Assembly (NCBI GenBank): GCA_040879025.1
Contig: JBBDLF010000013.1
Span: 1 to 64,000 of the forward strand
Length of the DNA: 64,000 nucleotides
DNA from: JBBDLF01 sp040879025
Lineage (GTDB): Bacteria; Pseudomonadota; Gammaproteobacteria; Pseudomonadales; Pseudohongiellaceae
Direction of reading: 5' to 3'
Within the stretch, counting starts at the first letter, position 1; each line of letters begins with the position of its first letter. Positions 16,307-25,478 of this stretch are shown piece after piece. Below the pieces are notes generated by a model. It saw nothing but the letters and a program-made list of their open reading frames with translations, was not told the DNA's origin and did not search any database. The position numbers and the translations under genes were made by a program.

Positions 16307-18099
16307 GCTCCGGCTGTCTCCCGTGCTCCCCTGGCTTCTCCTTCCAGCTCCATTATTACCTGTTCCGGTTGCAGCACATCGTCTACCTTGCAGTTGACAG
16401 ACTGAACGATACTATCAGCCACGGCGCGCAGCGTGTGTTCCATTTTCATGGCTTCCACCACCGCCAGTGCCTGACCTTTCACCACGGCATCCCCTGATGT
16501 GACACACAATGCAATGAGCCGTCCTGGAAGCGGCGAGCGCACAAATTTGTGTTGCCGCACATCCGCTTGTTCCACAGGAGAATAGTTATGCCCTGGTGTA
16601 TCCTGCGCCAGCCAGTGAAAGCGACGGCTGAACGGGTTTTGGGTGACATTGCGCCAGTTGGCCATCGTTCCCCAGTCGCGGACTTCAACTGCTGCGCTTG
16701 TTGCCGCGACGGGACCTTCGTATCGGCGCCGCACTTCCCGTATCGCGGCAAGCTGCTGAAATTTTTTCAGGTTCTGTTCCAGCAACCCCGTATGGACCAG
16801 ACCGTTGCGAAAGCCCTCGTCTTCCAGAACAACAGCCAACAGATCGATATTGTTGCCAATGTCCGCGATAGTCGTATTCCCAAGCGCGCAGTGCAGTGCA
16901 TCGACAGCGAGCTCACGCTCTGGTGCCCAAACGATCATTTTTGCCAACAGCGAATCGTAGTATATGCTGACATGATCGCCCGCGCGAAACCCGGTATCGA
17001 TACGAAGCTGTTCCTGGCGAGGCCAGTGAATTTGCTTGATCAGGCCGCTCGCCGGCATGAAATCCTGCGCCGGAGTTTCCGCGTTGATACGCGCCTGCAT
17101 TGCCCAGCCGTCGCGAGTGATGGCTTCCTGCTGCAGAGGAAGCGGTTCACCCTGTGCCACCCGCAATTGCCATTCCACCAGATCAATGCCACAGATCGCT
17201 TCCGTTACGCCGTGTTCCACCTGGAGCCGGGTATTCATTTCGAGAAAGTAGAATTCATCATCCTGATAAAGAAATTCAATCGTGCCGGCACCGGTATAGG
17301 CAATTTCCCGCGCTGCGGAAACAGCAATGGCGCCGAGCTTCTCCCGCATGTTTTCGTTGATGCCCGGCGCGGGCGCCTCCTCAATCAGTTTCTGGTGTCT
17401 TCGTTGAATTGAACAGTCCCGCTCAAACAGATGAACGCAGTTGCCCATTGAGTCGGCGAACACCTGCACCTCAATGTGCCGTGCCAGCGGCAAGTATTTT
17501 TCCAGCATTACCTTGTCATCACCAAACGCGGAGCCGGCCTCACGCCTGACCGCGTTTAACGCGTCGGCAAACTCACGGCTGTCCGGCACCACGCGCAGGC
17601 CGCGGCCACCGCCGCCGGCTATTGCTTTAATGACCAGCGGATAGCCTAAGCTGTTTCCCTGGGACAACAACGCGGCGTCGCCCTGGTCATCGCCATGATA
17701 CCCCGGCAGTAAAGGGATTCCCGCCGCCGACATAATCTCCTTGGCACGGGATTTTGAACCCATCGCGGCAATCACTTCGCTTTCCGGTCCGACGAAAATG
17801 ATGCCCCGTTGTTTACACCGGGCCGCGAGTGCGGCGTTCTCGGACAAGAAACCGTATCCGGGGTGAATCGCGTCAGCCTGCCATTGCAGGGCAATCTCTG
17901 TCAGCCTGTCTGCATTCAGATAACTCGATTTTGCAGCGGACGCACCAAGATAAAAGGCCGCGTCCGCCATCTGCACATGCATGGCGTTGCGGTCCGCGTC
18001 CGAGTACACAGCCGCACACTCGATACCCATGCTGGCTGCGGTACGCATGATGCGGCAGGCGATTTCGCCACGGTTGGCTATCAGCAGTTTCTGTATCAT
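16303..18099 (-). CDS. liuD: methylcrotonyl-CoA carboxylase, biotin-carrying alpha subunit
   Basis: A 598-residue biotin carboxylase plus carrier subunit. The N-terminal biotin-carboxylase domain (KLLIANRGEIACRIMRTA) spans about 1-445, with the ATP-grasp glycine loop AGGGGRGLR. The C-terminal biotinyl domain has AMKMEH with Lys552. It is somewhat shorter than many MccA proteins (about 650), mainly in the linker before the carrier. It carboxylates 3-methylcrotonyl-CoA together with LiuB. The start overlaps the liuC stop by 4 bp. Confidence 0.93.
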   Translation of the reverse strand: MIQKLLIANRGEIACRIMRTAASMGIECAAVYSDADRNAMHVQMADAAFYLGASAAKSSYLNADRLTEIALQWQADAIHPGYGFLSENAALAARCKQRGIIFVGPESEVIAAMGSKSRAKEIMSAAGIPLLPGYHGDDQGDAALLSQGNSLGYPLVIKAIAGGGGRGLRVVPDSREFADALNAVRREAGSAFGDDKVMLEKYLPLARHIEVQVFADSMGNCVHLFERDCSIQRRHQKLIEEAPAPGINENMREKLGAIAVSAAREIAYTGAGTIEFLYQDDEFYFLEMNTRLQVEHGVTEAICGIDLVEWQLRVAQGEPLPLQQEAITRDGWAMQARINAETPAQDFMPASGLIKQIHWPRQEQLRIDTGFRAGDHVSIYYDSLLAKMIVWAPERELAVDALHCALGNTTIADIGNNIDLLAVVLEDEGFRNGLVHTGLLEQNLKKFQQLAAIREVRRRYEGPVAATSAAVEVRDWGTMANWRNVTQNPFSRRFHWLAQDTPGHNYSPVEQADVRQHKFVRSPLPGRLIALCVTSGDAVVKGQALAVVEAMKMEHTLRAVADSIVQSVNCKVDDVLQPEQVIMELEGEARGARETAGA

Positions 18100-18908
18100 G
18101 ATTGGTCCTGCTGGCTTTCGGGATCCGGAACCCAGGGCGGACTGGTTTTGTCAAAAAACGCCGCCAACCCCTGCTGTCCTTCGTCACCGGCACGTAATCG
18201 CGCGATCAGCTCACAGGTAAAATCGGCTAACTCGCGATTGCCGGCTGGAGAAATGCGATGAATCAACCGCTTGGTGGCGGAAATAGCGTCAGGTGAATTA
18301 TTCAGAAGCTGCGCCGCGTGACCGTATGCGGTGGCCAGTAAGTCGCCGGGGGCTACCACTTCGTGTACCAGATTCATTTGTCGTGCTGTTTCGGCATTGA
18401 ATACTTCGGCGGTGAGGAAATAACGCCGGGCGTAATGGATGCCGATGCGGTTTACCACGTAGGGACTGATAACGGCAGGAGCGATTCCCAGCCTGGTTTC
18501 ACTTATGCAGAAAGCCGCGTCGCTGGCCGCGACAATAATATCGGAACAGGCGATCAGCCCGATCGCACCGGCGAACGCATTGCCGTTCACCGCGCTGATG
18601 ACTGGTCGGGAAAATTCGTTCAGGGATTGCAACAGACTGGCCAGACGGCGGGCGTCACCTACGTTCTCCGCATGGTCAAATTTGACCATTGATTTCATAT
18701 AGTTCAGATCGGCGCCGGAAGAGAAACTTTTGCCGTTTCCCGTCAGAACCAGAACCCGAACCTGTTCATCATGCTGCAACTGGTGCAAAGCATTGATAAT
18801 CTCCTGCATCATTTCCGGATGGAAGGCGTTATGTTTCTCCGGACGATTGAGGCTTAATCGACAGATTCCCGCGTGGGACAGTTCCACTTCTATGAATCGG
18901 TTCTGCAT
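18096..18908 (-). CDS. liuC: methylglutaconyl-CoA hydratase (enoyl-CoA hydratase family)
   Basis: A 270-residue crotonase-fold protein. Features are SLNRPEKHNAF near residue 18, the oxyanion-hole segment GNGKSFSSGADLNYMKSM, and the second-half NGNAFAGAIGLIACSDI loop. Glu in ISETRLGIAPA sits at the usual catalytic position. Position inside the liu cluster assigns it to 3-methylglutaconyl-CoA hydration. It is separated by 12 bp from liuB upstream and overlaps liuD downstream. Confidence 0.93.
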   Translation of the reverse strand: MQNRFIEVELSHAGICRLSLNRPEKHNAFHPEMMQEIINALHQLQHDEQVRVLVLTGNGKSFSSGADLNYMKSMVKFDHAENVGDARRLASLLQSLNEFSRPVISAVNGNAFAGAIGLIACSDIIVAASDAAFCISETRLGIAPAVISPYVVNRIGIHYARRYFLTAEVFNAETARQMNLVHEVVAPGDLLATAYGHAAQLLNNSPDAISATKRLIHRISPAGNRELADFTCELIARLRAGDEGQQGLAAFFDKTSPPWVPDPESQQDQS

Positions 18909-18920
18909 CGCCAGCGACTC

Positions 18921-20525
18921 CTACATTCTGAACACACCAAAGTGGGTTTGCGCGGTTGGCGCGTGACGGCAGGCGAAAAGGGAAAGGCCGAGAACATGAC
19001 GTGTCTGTGCCGGATCGATGATGCCGTCATCCCACAGCCTGGCACTGGCATAGTAGGGGTGACCTTCCCGCTCGTACTTCTCCTCAATCGGTTTTTTGTA
19101 GGCAGCATCGTCCCCAGCGGTCCATGATTCTCCCCGCTTCTGCATGGTGTCCTTCCGGATCTGTGCCATCACACCGGCGGCTTGGGCGCCGCCCATCACA
19201 GAAATCCGTGCGTTGGGCCACATCCACAGAAACCGGGGTTCAAAAGCGCGTCCGCACATGCCGTAGTTTCCGGCCCCAAAACTGCCACCTGTAATGACTG
19301 TTATCTTGGGCACGCCGGCTGTGGCAACGGCATTGACAAGTTTGGCGCCGTGTTTGGCAATGCCCTCGTTTTCGTACTTTTTGCCAACCATAAAACCGGT
19401 AATATTCTGCAAGAAAATCAGAGGGATAGTGCGCTGGCAACACAGCTGGATAAAGTGTGTGCCTTTCTCGGCGCTCTCGGAAAAAAGAATCCCATTGTTG
19501 GCAATGATGCCCACGTTTTCGCCATACAGCTTTGCGAAACCACACACCAGTGTCGATCCATAGTCCGGTTTGAACTGGTCGAACGCCGACGCATCGACAA
19601 GTCGTGCGATTATCTCTTTCACGTCGAAAGGCCGGCGTACGTCGCCGGGAATGATGCCGTAAATTTCTTCCGGGTCGTACAGCGGCAAGGGCGCCTGTGT
19701 GTTGAGCTGTGGAGATTCCCGGTTGAGATTGGCGACACTGCGCCGGATCAACGTAATCGCGTGACTGTCATCTTCTGCCAGTTGATCCGCGACACCGGAA
19801 ATTCGGGTGTGAACCAGAGCACCGCCAAGATCCTCGGCCGTCACTTCCTCGCCGGTGGCCGCTTTGACCAGCGGCGGGCCACCGAGAAATATCGTGCCCT
19901 GGTTTTTGACTATAATGGTTTCATCGGCCATCGCCGGTACGTAAGCGCCACCGGCGGTACAGGAACCCATAACAGCGGCTATTTGAGGAATATTGCGTGC
20001 AGACAGGTTAGCCTGGTTAAAAAAGATGCGACCGAAATGGTCGCGGTCGGGAAACACCTCGCTCTGATGTGGAAGGTTGGCGCCCCCGGAATCGACCAGG
20101 TAAATACAAGGGAGATGGTTGCGGGAAGCAATCTCCTGCGCTCGCAGGTGTTTCTTCACCGTTAGAGGATAATAGGTTCCTCCCTTCACTGTGGCATCGT
20201 TTGCCACGATAACGCAGCATAGCCCGGATACCATGCCAATGCCGGTTATGATGCCGGCGCCGGGAATTTCTTCTTCATAAACCTGATAAGCGGCAAGCTG
20301 GGAGAATTCGAGAAAAGGTGAGCCATGGTCAATCAGCGCTTCCACCCGTTCTCTGGGAAGCAATTTTCCACGACCTTTGTGGCGCTCCCGCGCCGCCTTG
20401 CTGCCGCCCAGTGCCAGCCGCGCGAGTAATGTCTGCAAATCATCTTTCAGCTTGCGCTGAATTGCCACGTTGTCGCGAAACTCCTCACTGTCGGTTTGAA
20501 TGATCGATTGCGGGCTGGGCATCAT
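18921..20525 (-). CDS. liuB: methylcrotonyl-CoA carboxylase, carboxyltransferase beta subunit
   Basis: A 534-residue crotonase-type carboxyltransferase. Typical stretches are HKGRGKLLPRERVEALID near residue 49, the acyl-CoA pocket GSCTAGGAYVPAMADE, and the late GSFGAGNYGMCGRAFEPRFLWMWPNARISVMGG block. It partners LiuD in the biotin-dependent carboxylase. The start overlaps liuA by 4 bp. The C-terminus (LFACRHAPTAQTHFGVFRM) matches the family end, so the gene is intact. Confidence 0.95.
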   Translation of the reverse strand: MMPSPQSIIQTDSEEFRDNVAIQRKLKDDLQTLLARLALGGSKAARERHKGRGKLLPRERVEALIDHGSPFLEFSQLAAYQVYEEEIPGAGIITGIGMVSGLCCVIVANDATVKGGTYYPLTVKKHLRAQEIASRNHLPCIYLVDSGGANLPHQSEVFPDRDHFGRIFFNQANLSARNIPQIAAVMGSCTAGGAYVPAMADETIIVKNQGTIFLGGPPLVKAATGEEVTAEDLGGALVHTRISGVADQLAEDDSHAITLIRRSVANLNRESPQLNTQAPLPLYDPEEIYGIIPGDVRRPFDVKEIIARLVDASAFDQFKPDYGSTLVCGFAKLYGENVGIIANNGILFSESAEKGTHFIQLCCQRTIPLIFLQNITGFMVGKKYENEGIAKHGAKLVNAVATAGVPKITVITGGSFGAGNYGMCGRAFEPRFLWMWPNARISVMGGAQAAGVMAQIRKDTMQKRGESWTAGDDAAYKKPIEEKYEREGHPYYASARLWDDGIIDPAQTRHVLGLSLFACRHAPTAQTHFGVFRM

Positions 20526-21685
20526 GCGGTCTCGTCAAACAATTCGCGGCCGATCAGCATGCGCCGGATTTCCTGTGTGCCGGCACCAATCTCATAGAGT
20601 TTGGCATCGCGCAGAAGCCGGCCGGCAGGATAGTCGTTAATATAGCCGTTGCCGCCCAATATCTGAATGGTTTCAAGTGCCATTTGCGTTGCCAGTCCGG
20701 CGCTGAAAAGTATCGCGCCGGCCGCATCCTTTCGATTGGTTTCTCCACGGTCGCAGGCTCGCGCGACGGCATAAACATAGGAACGCGCGGCGCTGAGCTG
20801 TGTATACATGTCGGCGAGTTTGCCCTGAATAAACTGGAAGCTGCCGATGGCTTCACCAAACTGTTTTCTCTGATGCACGTAAGGCAGCGCGGTATCCAGG
20901 CATGATTGCATGATACCAAGCGGCCCGGCGGCAAGGACCACGCGTTCATAATCGAGTCCGCTCATCAGCAGGGTGACCCCCCGATTTTCACCACCGAGAA
21001 GGTTTTCACCCGGAACTTCACAGTCATTGAATACCAGTTCACAGGTGTTGGACCCACGCATGCCGAGCTTGTCCAGTTTGGGTGAGCGCGAAAAACCAGG
21101 CGTGTTGCTTTCGACCAGAAAGGCGCTGATTCCTTTTGAGCCGAGTTGCGGCGATGTCTTGGCATAAACGACAAAGAGGCTGGCATCCGGTCCATTGGTT
21201 ATCCACATCTTGTTGCCGTTGAGACGATAAATCGCGCCATCTTTTTCGGCGCGTAGTGACATGCTGACCACATCCGAACCTGCCTGGTGTTCGCTCATCG
21301 CCAGTGCGCCGACATGTTCGCCGCTGATCAATGGTGGCAGATACTTCTGTTTCTGAGTCTCCGTTCCATTACGAAAAATCTGATTGACGCAGAGGTTGGA
21401 GTGGGCACCGTAGCTTAAACCCACGCTGGCGGAACCGCGGCTGATTTCCTCATTGGCGATAACATGGGCAAGATAGCCAAGACCCGCGCCTCCATAGGTT
21501 TCCGAAACCGTAATACCTAGCAGTCCCAATTTGCCCAATTTCCGCCAGAGATCCGCTGGAAAATCGTTGCTGGCGTCAATCTGTTGAGCCCGGGGGGTGA
21601 TCTCGTCGGCAGTAAACTGCTGTACCTGGTGTTGCAGCATTCGCAATGTCTCATCGAGATCGGGTCTCAATTGCTCGTAATGCAT
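20522..21685 (-). CDS. liuA: isovaleryl-CoA dehydrogenase
   Basis: A 387-residue FAD acyl-CoA dehydrogenase that starts leucine catabolism after transamination and oxidative decarboxylation. Family motifs are GLLGITVSETYGGAGLGYLAH, ISRGSASVGLSYGAHSNLC, the MSEHQAGSDV substrate/FAD loop and KMWITNGPDASLFVVYAKT. The end ILGGNGYINDYPAGRLLRDAKLYEIGAGTQEIRR is diagnostic of IVD. The open frame runs far upstream, but only ATG 21685 gives the family length. First gene of the liu operon, divergent from a serine hydrolase. No LiuR regulator is adjacent. Confidence 0.95.
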   Translation of the reverse strand: MHYEQLRPDLDETLRMLQHQVQQFTADEITPRAQQIDASNDFPADLWRKLGKLGLLGITVSETYGGAGLGYLAHVIANEEISRGSASVGLSYGAHSNLCVNQIFRNGTETQKQKYLPPLISGEHVGALAMSEHQAGSDVVSMSLRAEKDGAIYRLNGNKMWITNGPDASLFVVYAKTSPQLGSKGISAFLVESNTPGFSRSPKLDKLGMRGSNTCELVFNDCEVPGENLLGGENRGVTLLMSGLDYERVVLAAGPLGIMQSCLDTALPYVHQRKQFGEAIGSFQFIQGKLADMYTQLSAARSYVYAVARACDRGETNRKDAAGAILFSAGLATQMALETIQILGGNGYINDYPAGRLLRDAKLYEIGAGTQEIRRMLIGRELFDETA

Positions 21686-21931
21686 TTGTGAAGTGCCCCT
21701 GTTCAATAGAACGCTCGGCCGATGTTCGCTCGATTCTAAACCAATGTCGGGTGCTTTCACATCAGGCGGGCCGGTCCTTTTCCCGCAAAAATGCCGGGCA
21801 ATCGACCGGCTTTGCCTCGCGGGTGATCGGTTTTTGCTGCCACATTCAAATATCAAAGTGGTATTCTGAGCGCCCCGTGTTAATTTTAGATAACGTTTTT
21901 CAGCCCAGTGAGCCAGGAGGAACATAATAAA

Positions 21932-23260
21932 ATGAACAGACTGTCCCCAATAATCTCTCGTCAACTTTCCCTCAAACTGTGGTTGATGGCGCCGTGGTTG
22001 ATTGCGGCCGTCGCGCTCATGCCTTCCGGCAGCATCGCCGACAGCAGTTGGCCTGCCGAGGCCGATGGTGCCGACGCTGCCGGTTTTTCCGAGCAGCAAA
22101 TTGCACAACTTAATGTAGCGATGGAAAAAATCGTCGCCGATCAGGATGTAGCAGGCATGGTGTGGCTGTTGGCAAAAAATGGCCAGGTCGCCACCTTTGA
22201 AACCGCTGGCCACGCGTCTATTGAAGACCAACGACCGATGGAAAGGGATACCTTGTTTCGTATTTATTCCATGACCAAGCCTGTTACGGGTGTGGCGTTG
22301 ATGATTCTGCACGAGGAAGGGTTGTGGGATTTCGATGATCCTGTCGGCATGCATGTACCTGAGTTGGCCAATCTGGAAGTGATGAGCAGTTACGATGAAT
22401 CCGGTAACCTGGTTCTGGAGCCGCTTGAGAGGCAGCCGACCATGCGCGAATTGCTCAACCATTCCGCCGGATTTGGTTATGGACTCGGTGGCAACGATCC
22501 AGTGAACCAGGCGTTCCGTGACAAGGAAGTGCTGGCTTCGGCCAATCTGGTGCAGCTTATCGACAAGGTGTCTGATATTCCGCTGCTTTACCAGCCCGGA
22601 GAACAGTGGGTTTATTCGATAGCCGTGGACATTCAGGGCTATATCGTGCAGAAGCTGTCAGGCCAGCGCTTCGGAGAGTTTCTCGACGAGCGTATCTTTC
22701 AGCCTCTGGCGATGAGTGACACCCGATTCTATGTTCGCGAACAGGACCGTGAGCGGTTCGCTGATGTATACCGCTGGGATGCGGAACTTGACCGGCTGGC
22801 ACGTAACGAACCACGCGCTGATCGCCCGGGCTATTTTGATGCGGATCGCCTGGAGTCGGGCGGGGGTGGCCTGGTTTCCTCAACCCACGACTATGCACGT
22901 TTCCTTCAGATGCTGGTGAACGGCGGTGAACTGGATGGCGAGAGGATAATTTCTCAGGAATCGGTGGATATTATGCGCACAAACAGTCTTCGCGACGGAT
23001 TGTTGCTGCGTGGTACGGATACGAACTCCGGTCAGGCGGGCCAAGGTTTCGGCGTGGATTTCGCGGTAATCTTCGATCCAGACGCAGCGGGATCCCTACA
23101 AGGTGAAGGCACCTATTACTGGGCTGGTGCTGCCGGCACCTGGTTCTGGATCGACCCCGCCAGCGACATGTTCTGGATCGGCATGATCCAAAGCCAGGGA
23201 GCACGCCGACCCGGTGCCGCCGACATGCGCTCCACCGTCAATAACATCATCTACAACTAG
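21932..23260 (+). CDS. exported serine hydrolase, class C beta-lactamase family
   Basis: A 442-residue beta-lactamase/transpeptidase-fold protein with a signal peptide (cleavage near SIADS, residue 36). The catalytic SxxK is Ser113-Met-Thr-Lys116 (YSMTKPVTG). A MRELLNHSAGFGYGLGG segment and the tyrosine motif VYSIAVD follow. Such proteins are usually esterases or D-amino-acid peptidases, not resistance enzymes. The C-terminal KTG-like box reads GAAGTWFW. AGGAGG lies 11-16 bases before ATG 21932. A perfect palindrome follows the stop within a few bases. Confidence 0.88.
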   Translation: MNRLSPIISRQLSLKLWLMAPWLIAAVALMPSGSIADSSWPAEADGADAAGFSEQQIAQLNVAMEKIVADQDVAGMVWLLAKNGQVATFETAGHASIEDQRPMERDTLFRIYSMTKPVTGVALMILHEEGLWDFDDPVGMHVPELANLEVMSSYDESGNLVLEPLERQPTMRELLNHSAGFGYGLGGNDPVNQAFRDKEVLASANLVQLIDKVSDIPLLYQPGEQWVYSIAVDIQGYIVQKLSGQRFGEFLDERIFQPLAMSDTRFYVREQDRERFADVYRWDAELDRLARNEPRADRPGYFDADRLESGGGGLVSSTHDYARFLQMLVNGGELDGERIISQESVDIMRTNSLRDGLLLRGTDTNSGQAGQGFGVDFAVIFDPDAAGSLQGEGTYYWAGAAGTWFWIDPASDMFWIGMIQSQGARRPGAADMRSTVNNIIYN

Positions 23261-23262
23261 GC

Positions 23263-23307
23263 AATGGGGTCGGTGGCGAATGAGAATCATTCGCCACCGA
23301 CCCCATT
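23263..23307. repeat. palindromic element, copy 1 (21-bp arms, 3-bp loop)
   Basis: AATGGGGTCGGTGGCGAATGA (23263-23283) and its exact reverse complement (23287-23307) surround GAA. The unit sits between two convergent genes, directly after the serine-hydrolase stop and just before the small membrane protein's stop. The same GGGGTCGGTGGCGAATGA arm recurs at 44933-44989. It may act as a bidirectional terminator-like hairpin, but its recurrence suggests a REP-type element. Confidence 0.85.
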
Positions 23308-23517
23308 TCATTCTCCCTGGCCGGATCGGTTCTTGCTCAGATATATCGCCGAAACCGCAAAGGCAGCGGCGCCCGCGACCCAAAGAAGCCCGGTTACCAC
23401 AGCGCTTCCCGCCGAGCCGTCGGTGAAGACGAAAATAGCGATCAACAGCATAATAAGTGAAATTAGCCAACAGACAGGGCTTGAGAATTTCGCGAAACTG
23501 GTTTCTTTTGAAAGCAT
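23308..23517 (-). CDS. small two-helix membrane protein, unknown
   Basis: A 69-residue protein with two membrane helices (about residues 14-31 and 40-58) and a charged C-terminus. ATG 23517 has AGAGG a few bases upstream. I recognise no family. Its stop codon touches the end of the palindromic element. Support is limited to hydrophobic pattern, ribosome site and absence of competing frames. Confidence 0.5.
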   Translation of the reverse strand: MLSKETSFAKFSSPVCWLISLIMLLIAIFVFTDGSAGSAVVTGLLWVAGAAAFAVSAIYLSKNRSGQGE

Positions 23518-23736
23518 GGAGGAGCCTCTTCGGTGGTGATACCGACTATAATCTGTATCGGCTAATGCTACCATTTCAGCAACGCACCGTCAGCCTTCGA
23601 ATCACTGGAGACTAACCCTTGCCGCATCGGTTTGAACGTAGTCCCGGCCTTGACCTGTCAACTCAGGAAGCACTGGCTCATTTTGCGGCGGTTTGCCATA
23701 CCGCACTCTGGTATCCATCGATAGAGGAGGTTGATT

Positions 23737-24195
23737 TTGAAATCCAGACTCGTGAATAACATCAATGACCTGAGAACCTATGTGCTCATATTCAGTGACG
23801 GCGACGAGATGAAACAAGGGATGATGGAATTTGTCAAGGATGAGCACATCGATGGGGCCTCGTTCACCGCCATCGGCGCATTCAGCAAAGCGACTCTGGG
23901 CTATTTCGACGTCGCCAAAAAGGACTACCACAAGTTCATCATCGATGAGCAGGTGGAAGTGTTATCACTGTCGGGCAATGTCGCCTTCAATGTCGATCAT
24001 AACCGGCCCCAGATTCACGCTCATGTCGTCGTGGGCAAAAAAGACGGCAGCGCCCACGGGGGGCACCTGTTCACCGGAGAAGTGCGGCCCACACTCGAAG
24101 TCGTGGTGACGGAAACGCCGCGGCATCTGCGTCGCCGTATTGATGTCAGGTCGGGCCTCGCGCTGATCAAGCTTGATGACCAGCAAAGGCTGTAA
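23737..24195 (+). CDS. PPC/DUF296-domain protein
   Basis: A 152-residue single PPC domain, the fold shared with plant AT-hook proteins and standing alone in prokaryotes. Typical features are DLRTYVLIFSDGDEMKQGMMEF near the start, ASFTAIGAFSKATLGYFD, and the metal-site-like HAHVVVGKKDGSAHGGHL followed by PTLEVVVTETP. The start is TTG 23737, six bases after a strong GAGGAGG; TTG 23731 is too close to it. Stand-alone bacterial PPC proteins trimerise. Their ligands are not established. Confidence 0.85.
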   Translation: MKSRLVNNINDLRTYVLIFSDGDEMKQGMMEFVKDEHIDGASFTAIGAFSKATLGYFDVAKKDYHKFIIDEQVEVLSLSGNVAFNVDHNRPQIHAHVVVGKKDGSAHGGHLFTGEVRPTLEVVVTETPRHLRRRIDVRSGLALIKLDDQQRL

Positions 24196-24265
24196 TCAAA
24201 CCGGAGGCGGTGCAGTCCCCAGGCCGTAACCGGTTTCGGGCAACCCGTGCGGGAGTGTCTTCCAA

Positions 24266-25303
24266 TCAATTACGCGTGAACTTGCGAACACTTCGTTCCG
24301 CCACTTCCGCCGCGTAAACATTACCCTGCCCGTCGGCTGTTGCGCCTTCCGCGTGACTGGTAGTGCCCTGGGGATTGCGATTGACGTCCGGAATGAAAGC
24401 GGTGACCACACCATCACTGGCACGGCCGATACGGATGCCGCGCTCCCAGCCTGGATTGCGCAAGTCACCGGTACCGGATTCCGAGTCCGCGGAATACAAC
24501 ATGTCATTGCCATCGATATAGAGATCGCTGGGCCTGCCAAACTGCGTCCAGGTGGAAATATGGTGGCCCGACTGGTCAAATAGCTGCAAGCGGCTGTTGG
24601 CGCGGTCTGCAACGAACAGCCGGCCCTGGGAATCCATTGCCAGTGCATGAGGCACACGGAACTGCCCGGCATCGGTACCGGTGCTGCCCCATTCCAGAAG
24701 GTATTCACCCTCACTGTTATATTTGACGATTCGGTTTCCGGTGGAAGAGTTGTGGCCATCCGCAACAAAAATATCCCCGTTGGGCGCAACCAGCACATCA
24801 TTGGGTGCGTTGAAAAAGTAATTTCCGGTGCCGCTGACACCGGCGATACCCAGACTCATCAGCCGTTCTCCCTGCGGACTGAATTTATGAACCTGATTGC
24901 CCTTTCGGCCTTCGCCCGCCGTGGCGGCATCGGTTACCCAAACATTCCCCTCATGATCCACGAACATGCCGTGGGGCCAGACAAATAATCCGGCACCGAA
25001 ACTTCGCAGAATATTACCGTCCAGATCCATCAGCATGATGGGATCCACCTCAACAAGATCTTCACAGCTACCGGAGCCGCGGTTGCCGCCGCATCGGTCC
25101 GCAACCCAGAGAGTGTCATTGCCCGCGTAATGGATGGCACTGGCGGCACCCCACTGGCGCCCGTCAGGTAGATTTCCCCAGGCTTCTTCCCCCCTGATAT
25201 AGGGATTCGACAGACTTGACGGAATGGAGGGGGTGGCACAGGCTGATAACAGTATACTTGCGAGAACGGCACCGGCCATGATCTTGATGGGTTTGTTATA
25301 CAT
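24266..25303 (-). CDS. NHL-repeat lipoprotein
   Basis: A 345-residue six-bladed NHL beta-propeller. The lipobox LSAC gives a lipidated Cys22, so it is anchored in the outer or inner membrane facing the periplasm. Repeats with the form PHGMFVDHEGNVWVTDA, PNDVLVAPNGDIFVADG, PHALAMDSQGRLFVADR and ATADGQGNVYAAEV are visible from about residue 108 on. Related to peptidyl-amidating-lyase-like and Vgb-like propellers, but no enzyme active site is clear. GGAGA precedes the ATG. Confidence 0.85.
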   Translation of the reverse strand: MYNKPIKIMAGAVLASILLSACATPSIPSSLSNPYIRGEEAWGNLPDGRQWGAASAIHYAGNDTLWVADRCGGNRGSGSCEDLVEVDPIMLMDLDGNILRSFGAGLFVWPHGMFVDHEGNVWVTDAATAGEGRKGNQVHKFSPQGERLMSLGIAGVSGTGNYFFNAPNDVLVAPNGDIFVADGHNSSTGNRIVKYNSEGEYLLEWGSTGTDAGQFRVPHALAMDSQGRLFVADRANSRLQLFDQSGHHISTWTQFGRPSDLYIDGNDMLYSADSESGTGDLRNPGWERGIRIGRASDGVVTAFIPDVNRNPQGTTSHAEGATADGQGNVYAAEVAERSVRKFTRN

Positions 25304-25354
25304 TGATTTCTCCGCTGAGTTTTACCACTGACGGGCACATTGTATTTGTAATAC

Positions 25355-25383
25355 GGAAAGGGGTCAGATTTATTTATTCCCCG
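25355..25383. repeat. GGGGTCAGA-type motif (half of a dispersed element)
   Basis: The sequence AAGGGGTCAGATTTATTTATTCCCC resembles half of the GGGGTCAGA... palindromic repeats that I know from many gammaproteobacterial intergenic regions. A related core GGGTCAGACCC sits at 5441-5451, immediately before the lemA-type start. Evidence is similarity only. Confidence 0.4.
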
Positions 25384-25478
25384 GTTCTTCGCCAGTGAAC
25401 AAAAAAGGGTCCCTCCATCCGGCGTTTTTGTGTAGGATACGGGCAGCCCGTGATTTTGAATTGATGAAGTAACCAGCA

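Noticed and set aside
21686..22462. Long N-terminal extension of the isovaleryl-CoA dehydrogenase frame (259 codons)
   Set aside because: It runs antisense through the serine-hydrolase start, has no family match, and the true enzyme length begins at ATG 21685.
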